Assembly (NCBI GenBank): GCA_963682055.1
Contig: OY821747.1
Coordinates: 30,068,126 to 30,132,125, forward strand
DNA: 64,000 nucleotides
DNA from: Primula veris
Taxonomy: Eukaryota > Streptophyta > Magnoliopsida > Ericales > Primulaceae
Reading direction: 5' to 3'
Part shown: one piece after another, positions 9,987 through 20,294 of the stretch
Numbering within the stretch: the first letter of the stretch is position 1
How the letters are laid out: the number at the start of each line of letters is the position of its first letter
Position numbers and translations under genes: made by a program
The notes under the pieces: model-generated
What the model saw: the letters and a program-made list of their open reading frames with translations, nothing else
Told to the model about the DNA's origin: nothing
The model's database searches: none

Positions 9987-11250
9987 TGTCTTATAAGTCT
10001 CAACCAGTAGCCTTTATACTTTTAGATTCACTTCATTTACTACGAAATCGCATAAAATTTTGATTTGCAAAAAAAAGGTCTAATTGAAATGGAAAATATC
10101 GAAAATTTAGTTACATTATTCAGCGTTTAAGTTGTATAATTAAATTTTACATTTAAGCAATCTATATAATGAGAAAAAAAAGAGAAAAAGCAATTTATAT
10201 ATGAGATTTTTGCAAGTCAATATTGTAACGCGAAAAGTAACTGAAAATCGTCTTTTCGTGTGATTCCCCATAATGGGTCTTTGAGGGTTGCTAAACTGTA
10301 TTCGAATTATAATACTAGCTTTGGTGCTTGGACGATTTCGAATTACGTTCAAGTTTTTGTGAACTACGAATATGAGAAAATAGTATTAAGTCCTAATCGG
10401 AAAACCACACCAGTCAAAATTGTGATGGCTTTCCTTGCTAATCCGGTTGTGAAATTGTTGGTTGAAGAACGATACTGAATATCAAAATCTCAACTCTATA
10501 TTCAAATAATTTGGACTAAAAGTTCAGTGCTTATTGTTCTTTAAATTTTCTCATTTCAAGGAAATCCAAGATTGTCCAAGTCAAAAAATTAGTGTCATAT
10601 GACCTCGCTTGAAAAACGAAGAGATTAACAAAGATATAGGGTACGGGTCTCAGTTTGCTCAAGCTATCTCAGAGGCGGTTCTACCAAATGATACCGATTC
10701 TGCAGATGATATGTTCAAGATAATTATGATGGGATGTATTTACATTGGTGTTTAAGAACATTTTAATCTCGAAGTATCTTCTCGGGATGATTCTTTTCTT
10801 GAATAATTGTTCCTTGCTTTGTCTGCCTCTCTGGCTCCAGGAAAGCATAAATGTCTGAGATCAATCAGACGCACGAGACAAGTACTTGAAAAGTCATTCG
10901 CATATAGGGGCATTTTAAGTACACTGGTGTGAATTAGGCAACCTTTTGAAGTTAGCATGAAAATAATTTGAATTTAAAACCAATTTTCCAAGATTTCTTA
11001 ATTAGAGATTATGACACTCAGGATGACTATCATGCAAGTCCATACTCTGCATTTCTTAAAAAATTCAGCAGTTACCCAACAAAGTATCCAAATTGCATTC
11101 CTGATATTCACAGTCTATCAAGAACAGGACCAAATCACATACATTGTTCAATGAAAATTCAGAATTTTTTACTAATTAGACGCTACTACCATCAGGACAG
11201 GAGGTTCTAATGGCAAAATAAAGGATACAGGAAATCTCTTTTCCTAGTTG
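9987..11250. other. Paralogous block B, region between Helitron and REM gene
   Basis: Positions 10080-10960 align with 37400-38250 of the tandem units in the same orientation. A plus-strand frame at 10260-10478 (72 codons) and a stretch near 10650-10755 reading AQAISEAVLPNDTDSADDMF look like former coding sequence of an unrecognised gene. The frame at 10968-11210 lies just beyond the convergent REM stop codon. I cannot assign a function to any of these. Confidence 0.45.
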
Positions 11251-14200
11251 TCATTTCGTGGTTATCGTACGAAGAATTGTCACGAGGATTTCTCTGCTCA
11301 GTGTCCTATTTTTTTGAACAATAAACTCGAACCTACACGTGTCTTGGGGGCCGATACTATTCCCCGTCCAAAATTCTTTCCAGCCACTCCCAAATGTATT
11401 CCGGCCAGTTTTCCTACTACCCACGTTCACTGGCCACACTTTCCCGTCTTGAGTGCGAAACATCATCTTTGGCTTCAGCTTTAAACAGTTTTCCCTCACC
11501 CACCTATGAGGAATCTCCTGTACTTGCAACAATTAAGACATTTTCAAGCAAAAATTGGCATAGCAGCTTAATATAGCAAAAGCAAAAGAAAACATAGACT
11601 GGAGTAATGTTTACAAATAACAAGACTGGTGATGATCCTAGTTTTGTATAGCAAATCAAAACATAAGCATGCAGAGTAAATGGCAAGTAGGTCAGATTCT
11701 GTGCATCGAAAAGAGGCTCGGTGGTTTATTGTTTAAATAAGAGCACTCGTATGAAAAGGGCCATCTTTAGAGACTCAAGTACAAGTCTCAACTCAACAAC
11801 CCAGGGAACCCCAGTCACCCACAACAATTTTTTGCAATTTTCATATAACTATATCAATGTGTTTCATAAGTTCTTTTATCAAATGACATTGCATGACAAA
11901 TAGGTGTAGAATGTAGATCACAAATTTGTCTTTGAGCATCATCACAAGCTAAAAGACTTTGACAATCACAAAACAAACTAAAAAGGATTGGTTTAGTAGG
12001 ACTTTCTTGAGTCATGAACCCCATTATCTATATATTTGAAATAACGCTTGTCATTGATCATAAATAAATATATAGCGAGTAACATATCAGTTAATTCTAC
12101 CAATCTGTAGCGGTTACTCACCAAATGATAAGGCGTTTTCAGATTCACAGAGGCAACAAAATGTGGATTCGTTATTGTAGTGAGTTCAGGGGCATTTGAA
12201 TGTATTCCTTGTAATTTTCGTTGGTTTGCGTCACAGAAACCTATGGAATACTTGTTCAGTGGTTTAAAAATCAAAATTATATTGAGACTCAAAAACTAAA
12301 AGGAGATAAGAAAAACCTTTAGATTTTCTAGATGTTTTCGAGATTTCCTCCTTAAACTTCTGTGTACGGCTGTGAATTGATCTTTGACGAGATTGCCCTT
12401 CATTTAGCTCATCTTCAAATTCCACAGTCGTGGAAATCATCTTGAGTTCTCCATCCACGAAATTGTTTGCTGAGCTTTGTTTTTTAATGCTTCCATTTTT
12501 CCCAAAAATCTTGACATTAAATAGCGAGTTCCCCTTGTACTCGAAAATTAAAAAGTCACCATACCCTAATGAATGATCTGTCGCAAAATTTTGCCACCCT
12601 TGTTTAAAAGATACGCCATTTACATCTTCTACAATCTCGATGTGCCACAGGTTCCCACTTGTATCCTTCAAAATGACATCCTTTGGAATATCACCGCTAA
12701 ACCTCTTTACATAAGCAGGTGGTAACCTCTGCATAACAAAATGGCAATGTTCAATATTTGTACTAGATAACAAATAGGTAGTAAGAGTTTGTAATCTGTA
12801 CTCAATTGTTTATGTCGCTTAAACTTGTGGAGGCTTTTGAATTGATAAGAGTATGTAACTGCTTCCTTTTAAAACAAAAACAAGAAAAACAGTACTGATA
12901 CTTTAAAACGATGCTAAAGAAGGGAGGCAACAAAAACAGTTATTTTTTTCATCTGTTAAGTGAAAAAAGAGATTGTCTTTTTCCTATTTGAAATATTTAT
13001 TCTTTAGATGAACGGGATTATCTACAGATACAATAGAATTACAGAAGTGCCAATTCCATCTCGTAGAGGATAAAGAGGATATTAACTTCTGTTTTAGGTC
13101 TTTTAATTTTTCCAGCAAAATGTTCTCGCTGTTAACATTAGTTACTTCAGAATCTTAAACAAGTACTAAATTTTAAGAGAAGTAGTAAGTTTGATGCTGG
13201 TATGAAAATGTGTTTATGAACCATGAACTAGTGAACTCAATGCTCCACTGGCTCCTGAAATAGGGGGGTATACACAGTCTTTAGGAAGTAATTATGCTTC
13301 CGAATCAAAAGAAGAGTTATCGGAAGTAATCCAAACACGGTCTTAACTTTGACAGATTTAGAAAGCAGTCAAATATAAATTAACAGAAGAATGCACATAA
13401 ATAATTAAATATATCCTGACAACATTTCTTGATCTTCTACTATATTCAGATTCTACATTTCTATCTAAAAACAAACAGAAATAGTAAACGGTTTTTATAT
13501 CAGCAAACATTATGCATTCATATTACACAACAAATCTAACCACCCAGAAAAAAAACATTGAAAAAGATGTAGGCATATAGAACAACTATGTTATACTATT
13601 GAGTGTGCATGCCAACAGGGGATGAACTAGCTAAAGGCTAAAAGGGGCTACAACAGCCTTCATGTTAAGAAAAATCTGAAATTTTCCATGTCTTTTTTTT
13701 TGGAAAAGTTGACGATTACAGCCTTTCAGCGTCCATGTAATTACAAAAAAAATAAGATTAAACATGAAATTCAGCCCCAGCCACATTCAAATACTAGGTC
13801 CGCAAATGCATGCCATTGTGGAGGCTTCGCTTAATCTTTTACTGAAATGTCACTTACAAAAAGTAGAAGGATAATAGTTTCCTTATTGGAAGTCAAACAT
13901 AGAAATCTCAAAAGGGGGCTTGCTTCAAAATAAATCCTATTTCTATGTTTTGCAGTAAATTATTGCATATCAACATTCTACGGAAATCACAATTAGGAAC
14001 AAACTTCCACATATTTGGGCTCAAAGCCGGCTTCAGGAAAAGTTACCCAAAACTAAAGTTTTGGGCCTTCAAAATGAATACTTTTATTTAGGCCTCCAAA
14101 TTTCACTAGACCTTTGCATATTACTCCTATTATTTCTTATATTTATATGGTATATTATATTATATCACTCCTATACATATTTGTACCCAACGCACCGATA

Positions 14201-15485
14201 TCTTTTGAAGTAGGGACATTTATATACGATGAAATTAACTAATGCGCTAATATTTATCCTCACAAATTTATTTTATTTCTTATATGCAAATATAAAGCAG
14301 TAATAACATATTTATTCAAAAGTACTATTAGTGTTTACCTTTCAGATTAATGTAGTTTTGTAATGCCTTTTGAGTAATACCGAGTTTATGACCATTTAAT
14401 GTTTTATATTATTAATAATGTATATATGCTACGTTTTAAAAGTGTTATTTTTTATGAGCAAAAAAAAATATTTACAAAAAAAAGTCTCCATGCATATATT
14501 GATTTGTCTCTGGTCTCAAAAACGCTAGAGACGGTGTTGGTTTGGGCTAACACCAATGTGATATGTCCTTGTACAAAAAATGAATGAAAATATAGGGGAG
14601 GAAATAGACATGACCAATGTTATCAACGTCCTTTTACAAAAATGAAGGGGTCGGACCATTTTGAACCTCATGTAGACATGCGCAACCACCATCGGTACTA
14701 ATATTTTAAAAATACTACATTTGTATTATTTTAATCGATGCATGTGTAATGCATTTTTATTTTTATTTTTGTTTTTGTTTTTGTTTTTGAAATATGTATT
14801 ATGCATTGCTTACTTACCCAAGAACCTCAAAAAAGTAGAAAGAAGTAAATTTTTTTTTTTTACTATTATACAAATATGGTCTAACCTAGGATATAACATG
14901 TTAGACTTAAGCCTTACTAATTTCCGAGAGTATATTTAAAGGCACTAAATGTGATATAACTCACTACAAAATAATGTTTGATTTAATGAGAGTCAAAAAC
15001 TATCACAAGCCTGTCGCTAATTTAAAAAGTTGTCACAAATCTGTCGCAAATTGACTAAACTGTCAAAACCGTCACAAAAATCGTTGCTAATAAGCTCGTA
15101 ACAAAAAATACCGTCACTAATCCCATCGCTATTTGAGTATTTTTTTAATAGTATATAATGACATTTCCTCAAGAATTATTTTGAAATAAATTAGTAGAAA
15201 AAGATTTCAAGTCAAACTATATATCAGTAAATGTTATCAAAAAATCTTACTTGTACATTTCAAAGTACTGTGGTCAAATGCAACTATACTATAACTAATG
15301 GTTAGCTAAGTGCTACCTAGGTTAAATTTCCATGTTTGAGATAGCTTAATATTTCAATGTTTTGGAAAATAGTTAGTATAAGAGATAGAAAGAATATATA
15401 CCAAGTGGTGAGAACTCTGGGAAGGAAGATACACTTTGAAAAATGATGGACTCATTATCAGACTACCACCTTGTTCCTTCACCAT
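11251..15485 (-). CDS. REM-type protein with two B3 DNA-binding domains (4 exons)
   Basis: Spliced minus-strand gene: exons 15485-15402, 12728-12317, 12240-12122 and 11517-11251, total 882 nt, 293 residues plus stop. All junctions are GT-AG (for example TTG|GTGAGT after exon 3) and phases agree. The first B3 domain spans about residues 12-103: SPSFFKVYLPSQ in exon 1, then RLPPAYVKRFSGD and GYGDFLIFEY in exon 2. A charged linker follows. The second B3 domain is about residues 190-275, from NPHFVASVNLK (exon 3) to FGSGWKEFWTGNSIGPQD (exon 4). REM (Reproductive Meristem) proteins are plant-specific nuclear DNA-binding factors. Intron 1 (2.67 kb) holds an hAT and a CACTA MITE. The start is supported by the B3 sequence right after it and by the block A copy. 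No disabling change seen. The exact target genes are unknown. Confidence 0.85.
13615..13807. mobile_element. hAT-type MITE, 193 bp, 8-bp target duplication
   Basis: Flanked by the exact 8-bp duplication GCATGCCA (13607-13614 and 13808-13815). The right end read backwards (GCGGACCTAGTATTTGAATG) is typical of plant hAT/Tip100-like termini, and the left end shares GGGGATGAACTAG loosely with it. Block A has the empty site ACATGCCATTTGGG near 5544. It lies in intron 1 of the REM gene. Confidence 0.7.
13900..14961. other. Insert in REM intron 1, unclassified
   Basis: About 1.06 kb present here but absent from block A. It contains a T-rich tract and no convincing ORF. I saw no termini that would classify it. 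Confidence 0.4.
14962..15151 (+). mobile_element. CACTA-like MITE (copy 1)
   Basis: Begins CACTACAAAATAATGTTTG and contains repeated TGTCGC(A/T)AA and CCGTCAC motifs typical of CACTA subterminal repeats. It matches the reverse complement of 15578-15763 along its length. The right terminus has decayed to AATAG, and no 3-bp duplication is clear. Confidence 0.6.
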
Positions 15486-15549
15486 TTTTTGATCTTTTGC
15501 AAAAGTGTTTAAAAAACCATAAACTCTCTAGTTTCTCATAGAAAGGGGA

Positions 15550-15557
15550 TATAAATA
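15550..15557 (-). promoter_or_regulatory. Candidate TATA box of the REM gene
   Basis: TATTTATA on the minus strand, about 65 nt upstream of the REM start codon. A CACTA-like MITE begins about 20 bp further upstream. Assigned by position only. Confidence 0.35.
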
Positions 15558-15577
15558 CATGACTAAGACTAAGAGGA

Positions 15578-15763
15578 CACTAAAAAAAAAAAATACCCAA
15601 ATAGCGATAGGATTATTATTGTTACGAATTTATTAGCGACGGTTTTTGTGACGGATTTGCGACAGTTAATTCAATTTTCGACAGATTTGTGATAATTTTT
15701 TAAATTAGTGACAGACTTGTGAAAAATTTTAACTCTCAATAAATTAAATATTATTTTGTAGTG
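15578..15763 (-). mobile_element. CACTA-like MITE (copy 2) in REM promoter
   Basis: 186 bp. Read on the minus strand it starts CACTACAAAATAATATTTAA and ends TTTTAGTG, so it has CACTA/TAGTG termini on both sides. Flanks are GGA and GAA, a 3-bp duplication with one mismatch. It is the inverted relative of 14962-15151. Block A lacks it between the matching sequences near 6560 and 6600. It sits about 93 bp upstream of the REM start codon. Confidence 0.7.
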
Positions 15764-15829
15764 GAAGCTGCATGCAAAAAAGTGGTATTTTGGTAAATGC
15801 AAATAACAGCTTTGTTGGTTAAACCAAAA

Positions 15830-16399
15830 TGATAAAGCCATAACTTTGGTTGGTCGCGTTAGGCTTTTCAACAATGATATAATAGTAAATCAACCGTGAA
15901 TAATGGACACTTCCTGATCTTTATTATTGCTCGGATTATTATCCTTATTCGGACTATTACACTTGCTCGGATTAGTATTTCGGTTTTACAATTGTGCTCG
16001 ATATGACTATTTAATCTCTCGTCTTGATCTTTCTCCCCTTTTATTCGGTGCTCGGCTTTGTCTTTTCTCGGTTTATTTCTCGAAGTGGTATGCGTTGGTT
16101 AGTTTCTCTCTTTTCTCAACTTCTCTCTATATTTTTTGGATAGATTTTCTGGTCCTTTTCTAGGAGGGGTAGTTGGCTATTTATAGGCAACTATGCCTTC
16201 TAGGATGTTGACAAATGTCTTCATCCCAGGGGTTTTTCAGACATGGGTCCCCATTGGATTGGGCTTGGGCTTTTGATAGTAACATCTCAATTCCTATAAA
16301 AAGTATGAGACGACCCATTTAAGCGTTGGATACCCATTTATAAAGTGGGTTGATTATTACCCGAATAGAATATTCGGGTCTAATTTTTATGTTCTATCA
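15830..16399 (-). repeat. 3' LTR of the Tat-type element
   Basis: 570 bp, TG...CA, identical in length to the 5' LTR with six substitutions. A 78-codon plus-strand frame inside it is present in both LTRs but has no family features and is not called. Confidence 0.95.
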
Positions 16400-16414
16400 A
16401 GTGCTCCCTGACTT
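16400..16414 (-). other. Polypurine tract of the Tat-type element
   Basis: On the minus strand the bases just before the 3' LTR read AGTCAGGGAGCACTT, purine-rich and in the expected place for second-strand priming. Confidence 0.6.
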
Positions 16415-16582
16415 ACTCGGCGTGGTTTCCATGTCGGGGGAGTCATGTTCGGTTTGTCGAGAACGTTACTTCGGTCTTGTCCTTCCCAATGCTTCATCGA
16501 GAAACGCAATAGACTCATGACGGTTCCCGGGGGGGCACATTTAATGTTTCCTATCCTAATATCTTTCTTCGAGGAAAACTCC

Positions 16583-16590
16583 TATAAAGG
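16583..16590 (+). promoter_or_regulatory. TATA-like box before antisense ORF A
   Basis: TATAAAGG in CTCCTATAAAGGGGTATG, 60 bp upstream of the ORF A start codon. Comparable boxes precede ORFs B to E. Confidence 0.5.
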
Positions 16591-16642
16591 GGTATGCTCC
16601 CTCCATAATTAGGCATTTTACTACTAATTTGCTCGTGACATA

Positions 16643-16963
16643 ATGGCTTCTTCAGGTTCTACTGATGAGAGCTCCTTTAATTATATTTCATATTTAGAAA
16701 TGGAAATCAAGAAATCTCGTACCGCGAATAAGAAACTCGTGGCCAAGGTTTCAGACTACAAGAAAAGGCTGTCTGACATGGATTCTGATCATCATGTGAC
16801 GATGGCCGATCGGGATTGGGCTTACGAGCATATAAAGAAGCTCGAGGCTAATCTGGCCAAGCAGAAGGCAGCAAAAAGGGCCTATAAGCTTGCCTTCAAG
16901 GAGTTGCATGTTCGGTCTAAACCGAGTTCGGATGACGATGAAGAAGGCTCTTCCTCGAAATAA
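16643..16963 (+). CDS. Antisense ORF A: small coiled-coil protein
   Basis: 106 residues, opposite in strand to gag-pol. Almost the whole protein is charged and heptad-like (about residues 15-95), predicting a coiled coil; it ends in an acidic/serine tail SDDDEEGSSSK. The segment KRAYKLAFKELHVRSK is nearly shared with ORF B (KRAYKLALKKVYARSK), so A and B are paralogs. It has its own upstream TATA-like box and a downstream AATAAA (17043), which suggests a separate transcription unit. Extra ORFs in antisense between pol and the 3' LTR are known in Tat-lineage elements, but their function is not established. Confidence 0.65.
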   Translation: MASSGSTDESSFNYISYLEMEIKKSRTANKKLVAKVSDYKKRLSDMDSDHHVTMADRDWAYEHIKKLEANLAKQKAAKRAYKLAFKELHVRSKPSSDDDEEGSSSK

Positions 16964-17042
16964 TTAGTCTTTTGTAATTTCTGTCGTAATTTCTCTTGAA
17001 TGGGGAGTCTTCTCCTCAGTTGTAATCGAAGTTTTTGAAATT

Positions 17043-17048
17043 AATAAA
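17043..17048 (+). terminator. Candidate poly(A) signal after ORF A
   Basis: AATAAA 80 bp downstream of the ORF A stop codon. Confidence 0.4.
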
Positions 17049-17209
17049 ATATTTCCCTTTCCTTGTTCTTGTCTGTTTATCTTCTTGATGTCTTTTTGGA
17101 TGACTTTAATTGGATTTGGAACTGTGGTTAATTTGTCGTAAATGCTCTTGGGAAGTTCACGAGGTTGTATTTCTTCGAGATGACCTTTGATCTACTCCTT
17201 GTTTCTTCC

Positions 17210-17217
17210 TATAAAAG
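17210..17217 (+). promoter_or_regulatory. TATA-like box before antisense ORF B
   Basis: TATAAAAG in CTTCCTATAAAAGGACTATC, 55 bp upstream of the ORF B start. Confidence 0.5.
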
Positions 17218-17264
17218 GACTATCCCAGTATTCTTTATGTAATTCATTCTTTATTAATGGCCAA

Positions 17265-17603
17265 ATGGCTTTTCCTCTTGAAAACTATGGTGACAACCTT
17301 CCTGAATACGTTGCTCGTCTTGAAGAGGAAGTTCAGAAGGTGCGTTATCTCGAGAAGAGGGTTGCCAGGTTGTCGGTGGAAGTTCGTCGGGCCGCCGAAC
17401 TAGACGAGCGATTGGATGCCCTGGAGAAGGAGCATCAGAGGTCTTTGCTCGACAGTATTCGCGCTCGTGCTCGGATCAAAGAGCTCGAGGCCTCCAGAGA
17501 TAGGCAACTTGCTTCCAAGAGGGCTTACAAACTGGCCCTTAAGAAAGTGTATGCTCGGTCGAAGGGGAAACCAAATGATGAAGCGGGCCCTTCCACGAAA
17601 TGA
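17265..17603 (+). CDS. Antisense ORF B: small coiled-coil protein, paralog of A
   Basis: 112 residues from ATG 17265 (MAFPLENYGDNLPEYV). I chose this start because it follows the TATA-like box at a short distance; the frame is open further upstream to 17187, but that lies before the TATA box. An out-of-frame ATG at 17257 overlaps just upstream and could reduce translation. Residues about 15-90 form a strongly heptad-patterned, RE-rich coiled coil, followed by KRAYKLALKKVYARSK and a GPSTK end, matching ORF A. AATAAA follows at 17667. Function unknown. Confidence 0.65.
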   Translation: MAFPLENYGDNLPEYVARLEEEVQKVRYLEKRVARLSVEVRRAAELDERLDALEKEHQRSLLDSIRARARIKELEASRDRQLASKRAYKLALKKVYARSKGKPNDEAGPSTK

Positions 17604-17666
17604 TTTTATTGTTTTTTCATTGTATTTCCTTTTATTGCTTCTTCTGTAACGAAGTACCAATCAATC

Positions 17667-17672
17667 AATAAA
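17667..17672 (+). terminator. Candidate poly(A) signal after ORF B
   Basis: AATAAA 64 bp downstream of the ORF B stop codon. Confidence 0.4.
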
Positions 17673-18151
17673 GACATCTTTCTCTTGTTTATATCTGAAT
17701 TACTTTTCCAATGCAATTTATTTTGACTGCGCACGCTTGTGGCCTCATCAATGCTTTTTCTTGGGCCTAGCGTTTGACCTTATCCATTGGACCTTCTTAC
17801 TCTTTATATATGGGGACCAATAGGATTTCTTGAGCCCTGTGCATAAAAATCTTATTCACCAGAGTTTTCTTGATCTCTGTGCAAAAGATCTTAGATATTT
17901 ATTTGAACCTAATGCCTTTCCCCAGAAATGACGCGTGTTTCAATGCCATTATTACTTTCCCTCTTTAAATATTGGTAAGAATCCAAGCGTTTTGTGAACA
18001 AGAGTGGCTTTTAATTACTCACGCTTTTTTAGAACCTTTGGGGAATCCAAACGTTCTTTCTTGAACAGACACATCTTTTAATTGCCATCGCTTCTTAGTA
18101 CCCATTGGCGAACGGTTGCGACTCTCAATCCCAGCCCTCATCTAATTGATC

Positions 18152-18159
18152 TATAAATA
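18152..18159 (+). promoter_or_regulatory. TATA-like box before antisense ORF C
   Basis: TATAAATA in ATCTATAAATACCTGC, 93 bp upstream of the ORF C start; a second candidate TATATAG lies at about 18212. Confidence 0.5.
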
Positions 18160-18244
18160 CCTGCTTACAGCATGGTTACATCCACAATTCTCATCATATT
18201 ATTTTCCCCCATATATAGACCCTCATCTTTATAATTTCCCTAAG

Positions 18245-18538
18245 ATGTCTGGTCCTTTCACCCCATCAACATTAGCTTTGCAAGTCGAGGCTTTTGAAGC
18301 CTCTTATAGCCATGTACAAAGGCTGTTGAGGGATGCCGAGGAGGAACTGAAGGTGATGCGTTATCACCATACCGAAATGGTTCGGGAATTAACTTGGCTA
18401 AGATCCGAACTGGCTTATAGCCGACGTGCTCGTCAGGCTCTAGTCGAAGAGAATGAGATGCTAAGGGGGAACCCGACACTGAGGGACAGGGATGTCTCTG
18501 TCAGGCCCTCTCATCGATACCGATCGACTTTCCCCTAA
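18245..18538 (+). CDS. Antisense ORF C: small coiled-coil protein
   Basis: 97 residues from ATG 18245. It begins MSGPF, like ORF D (MSGPV), with a similar sequence around the start codon (ATGTCTGGTCC/ATGTCTGGACC), which argues for common origin. Residues about 15-75 are coiled-coil-like (AEEELKVMRYHHTEMVREL), and the C-terminus is basic. The frame is open upstream to 18146, but that would place the start before the TATA box. A long pyrimidine tract begins right after the stop. Function unknown. Confidence 0.55.
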   Translation: MSGPFTPSTLALQVEAFEASYSHVQRLLRDAEEELKVMRYHHTEMVRELTWLRSELAYSRRARQALVEENEMLRGNPTLRDRDVSVRPSHRYRSTFP

Positions 18539-18540
18539 CC

Positions 18541-19030
18541 TTCCCCCTTCTTTTTTTTTATCTCTCTCTGCTTTTCCCCATCTTTTCCCATCTCTTTCTT
18601 TTTCTTTTTTCTTCTTTTCTCAGTTTCCCTCATTTCTTCCTCTTCCTCTTTTGTGTTTCTCTTTTTTTTTATACTCTGTTCTCTCTACTTTTCATTCTTT
18701 TCTTTTTCCCTTTCTTTTTTGTTTCATTGACTTCCTTTTTATTTGTCTGTTTCCTTCATTTATTTATCTTCTTCTTATCTGTTTTTCTTCTGTGCCTCCT
18801 CTTTCTTTTTCTTCATCTTCTCTCCCATCACTCTTTTTCTTTTTCTTCTTTTTTGCACCACTATGATGTAACAATCAGCCCTGTGATCCTAAGGGTTTTG
18901 TGTTACATCTAGGGTTTTTGTCATTTTTCTTTTCGACTCTTCTTTCTTATCACTTCTTCTTTTCTTGCACTCTTCTTCTTTTCCTCTTCTTGCTTTCCCT
19001 TTCTCTTTCTTCTTACTTTTTCTTTTTGGC
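18541..19030. repeat. Long pyrimidine-rich tract
   Basis: About 490 bp composed almost wholly of C and T on the plus strand, interrupted only near 18860-18910. On the coding strand of the retrotransposon this is a purine tract. Open frames through it encode only Ser/Phe/Leu low-complexity sequence and are not called. Confidence 0.85.
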
Positions 19031-19091
19031 GTCTCCTGCTCACTTGGTCAGCTTATATAGTTGATCCTTTGCCTGATCTTCTGTACTAGCT

Positions 19092-19220
19092 CTTCTCGGA
19101 AGTAATAGATCTTCTTTTCGGATGTAATAGATTTTCTTTTCGGATGTAATAGACTTTCTTTTTCGGATGTAATAGACTTTCTTTTCGGATGTAATAAATT
19201 CCTTTTCGGATGTAATGAAC
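19092..19220. repeat. 22-23 bp tandem repeat, about six copies
   Basis: Repeats of CGGATGTAATAGATTTTCTT with slight variation, directly after the pyrimidine tract and upstream of ORF D. It may be regulatory or simply a slippage product. Confidence 0.8.
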
Positions 19221-19476
19221 AATGATATATCCCATCTTTATTAATGAAAAGTATTTTTGCCCCTTTATTTTTGCACTTCTTTTTATATTGCACCTGTGGT
19301 TTGTTGTTTGTCGGGAAGTTAGATCTTTGTATATCTCGTCTTTATTTCCTTCTGTACTATTGTATCAGATGTCAGTAGATGTCACCATCACTGTCGAATA
19401 TAGGTGCATGCTCTCTAGTAGGTCAGGAATATGCATGCTCCCTAGTATGTCAGGAATATGCATGTTATCTCCGTTC

Positions 19477-19484
19477 TATAAGTA
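19477..19484 (+). promoter_or_regulatory. TATA-like box before antisense ORF D
   Basis: TATAAGTA in GTTCTATAAGTACTTC, 104 bp upstream of the ORF D start, just after two direct copies of CCTAGTATGTCAGGAATATG-type sequence (19411-19465). Confidence 0.4.
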
Positions 19485-19580
19485 CTTCTCTTTTCTTTGG
19501 TAGTTTATCATCTCATTTTTCTTTTTGCTTTCCTCTCCCTCAGCCCTTTATTTTCTTCCGTACTATAACAATTTCCCAGA

Positions 19581-20060
19581 ATGTCTGGACCTGTGGTGAG
19601 ATATCATGCTCAGATGAAGGGCTTGGACACTGAGGTATCTCGGGTCCGCCGTCGGATGGCAAGGCTTGAGAAAGAGTATGGCGTTTTGGCCTTGAGCTTG
19701 TTCGGCTCTTTTCCCGAAGAGACGGTGAAGTGGACCGAGATCTCGGCACTGAGTTGCCAGCTCGATCACTTGTTGTTACAGAGAAACCATCTGGCCAACT
19801 CCTGGTATGATGCCGAGGAGATTTGGGACCATTCTCAAGATGAGTTTGACAACTCTCCTCAAGGCCTAGCCAGCATAATGGTAAAGAATGCTCGGCTCGT
19901 GGAGCGCGTCAGGGTTATTACTACGGAAAACAACAGGCTCTCCTCGGAGAATGACAATTTGGTCGCCATGAACGATTCCTACCAAGCTCGGTTGAATTGT
20001 TCTGCTCGTTTTGCTTTCTCTCGGTCTGGCAGTTCGGTTTTTCCACCCATTGATTCTTAG
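19581..20060 (+). CDS. Antisense ORF D: coiled-coil protein
   Basis: 159 residues from ATG 19581. It starts MSGPV, relating it to ORF C. Two helical coiled-coil stretches can be read, about residues 10-35 (EVSRVRRRMARLEKEYG) and 95-140 (ending in a leucine-patterned segment with TTENNRLSSENDNL). It has no membrane segment or recognised catalytic motif. It lies in the same orientation as ORFs A-C and E, with its own TATA-like box. Function unknown. Confidence 0.6.
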   Translation: MSGPVVRYHAQMKGLDTEVSRVRRRMARLEKEYGVLALSLFGSFPEETVKWTEISALSCQLDHLLLQRNHLANSWYDAEEIWDHSQDEFDNSPQGLASIMVKNARLVERVRVITTENNRLSSENDNLVAMNDSYQARLNCSARFAFSRSGSSVFPPIDS

Positions 20061-20203
20061 ATTGGGCTTGTTTTCTTATGTATTTCCCCTTTTGCAATTT
20101 GTGTTTTATTCTCTGTATTTGATGAATCAGTTGTATCTTTTCGTATCTCGTGCCTGTCTTGTGAACCATTGTAACGCTTCGTACTTTGTGCCTTTTGATT
20201 CTC

Positions 20204-20210
20204 TATAAAT
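20204..20210 (+). promoter_or_regulatory. TATA-like box before antisense ORF E
   Basis: TATAAAT in CTCTATAAATGCTCCC, 91 bp upstream of the ORF E start; the GCTCCC that follows is also found after the ORF A box. Confidence 0.5.
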
Positions 20211-20294
20211 GCTCCCTATTGCCTGTATCTCATTACCAATTTCTACCTCTCTCTTGTTTTATAATTTGCTTCTTCTAACTTGCTTTTGCGTGAG

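Noticed and set aside
11993..12292. Separate 99-codon gene
   Set aside because: It contains exon 3 of the REM gene (12240-12122); the rest is intron.
14962..15763. Single CACTA element with long terminal repeats
   Set aside because: The sequence between the two ends is host DNA collinear with block A, and the right part has CACTA/TAGTG ends of its own, so two separate MITEs fit better.
15927..16163. 78-codon plus-strand ORF in the LTR, repeated at 32080-32316
   Set aside because: Present in both LTRs only because the LTRs are near-identical; aromatic-rich with no family features.
18492..18866. 124-codon ORF
   Set aside because: Translation of the pyrimidine tract; Ser/Phe/Leu low complexity.
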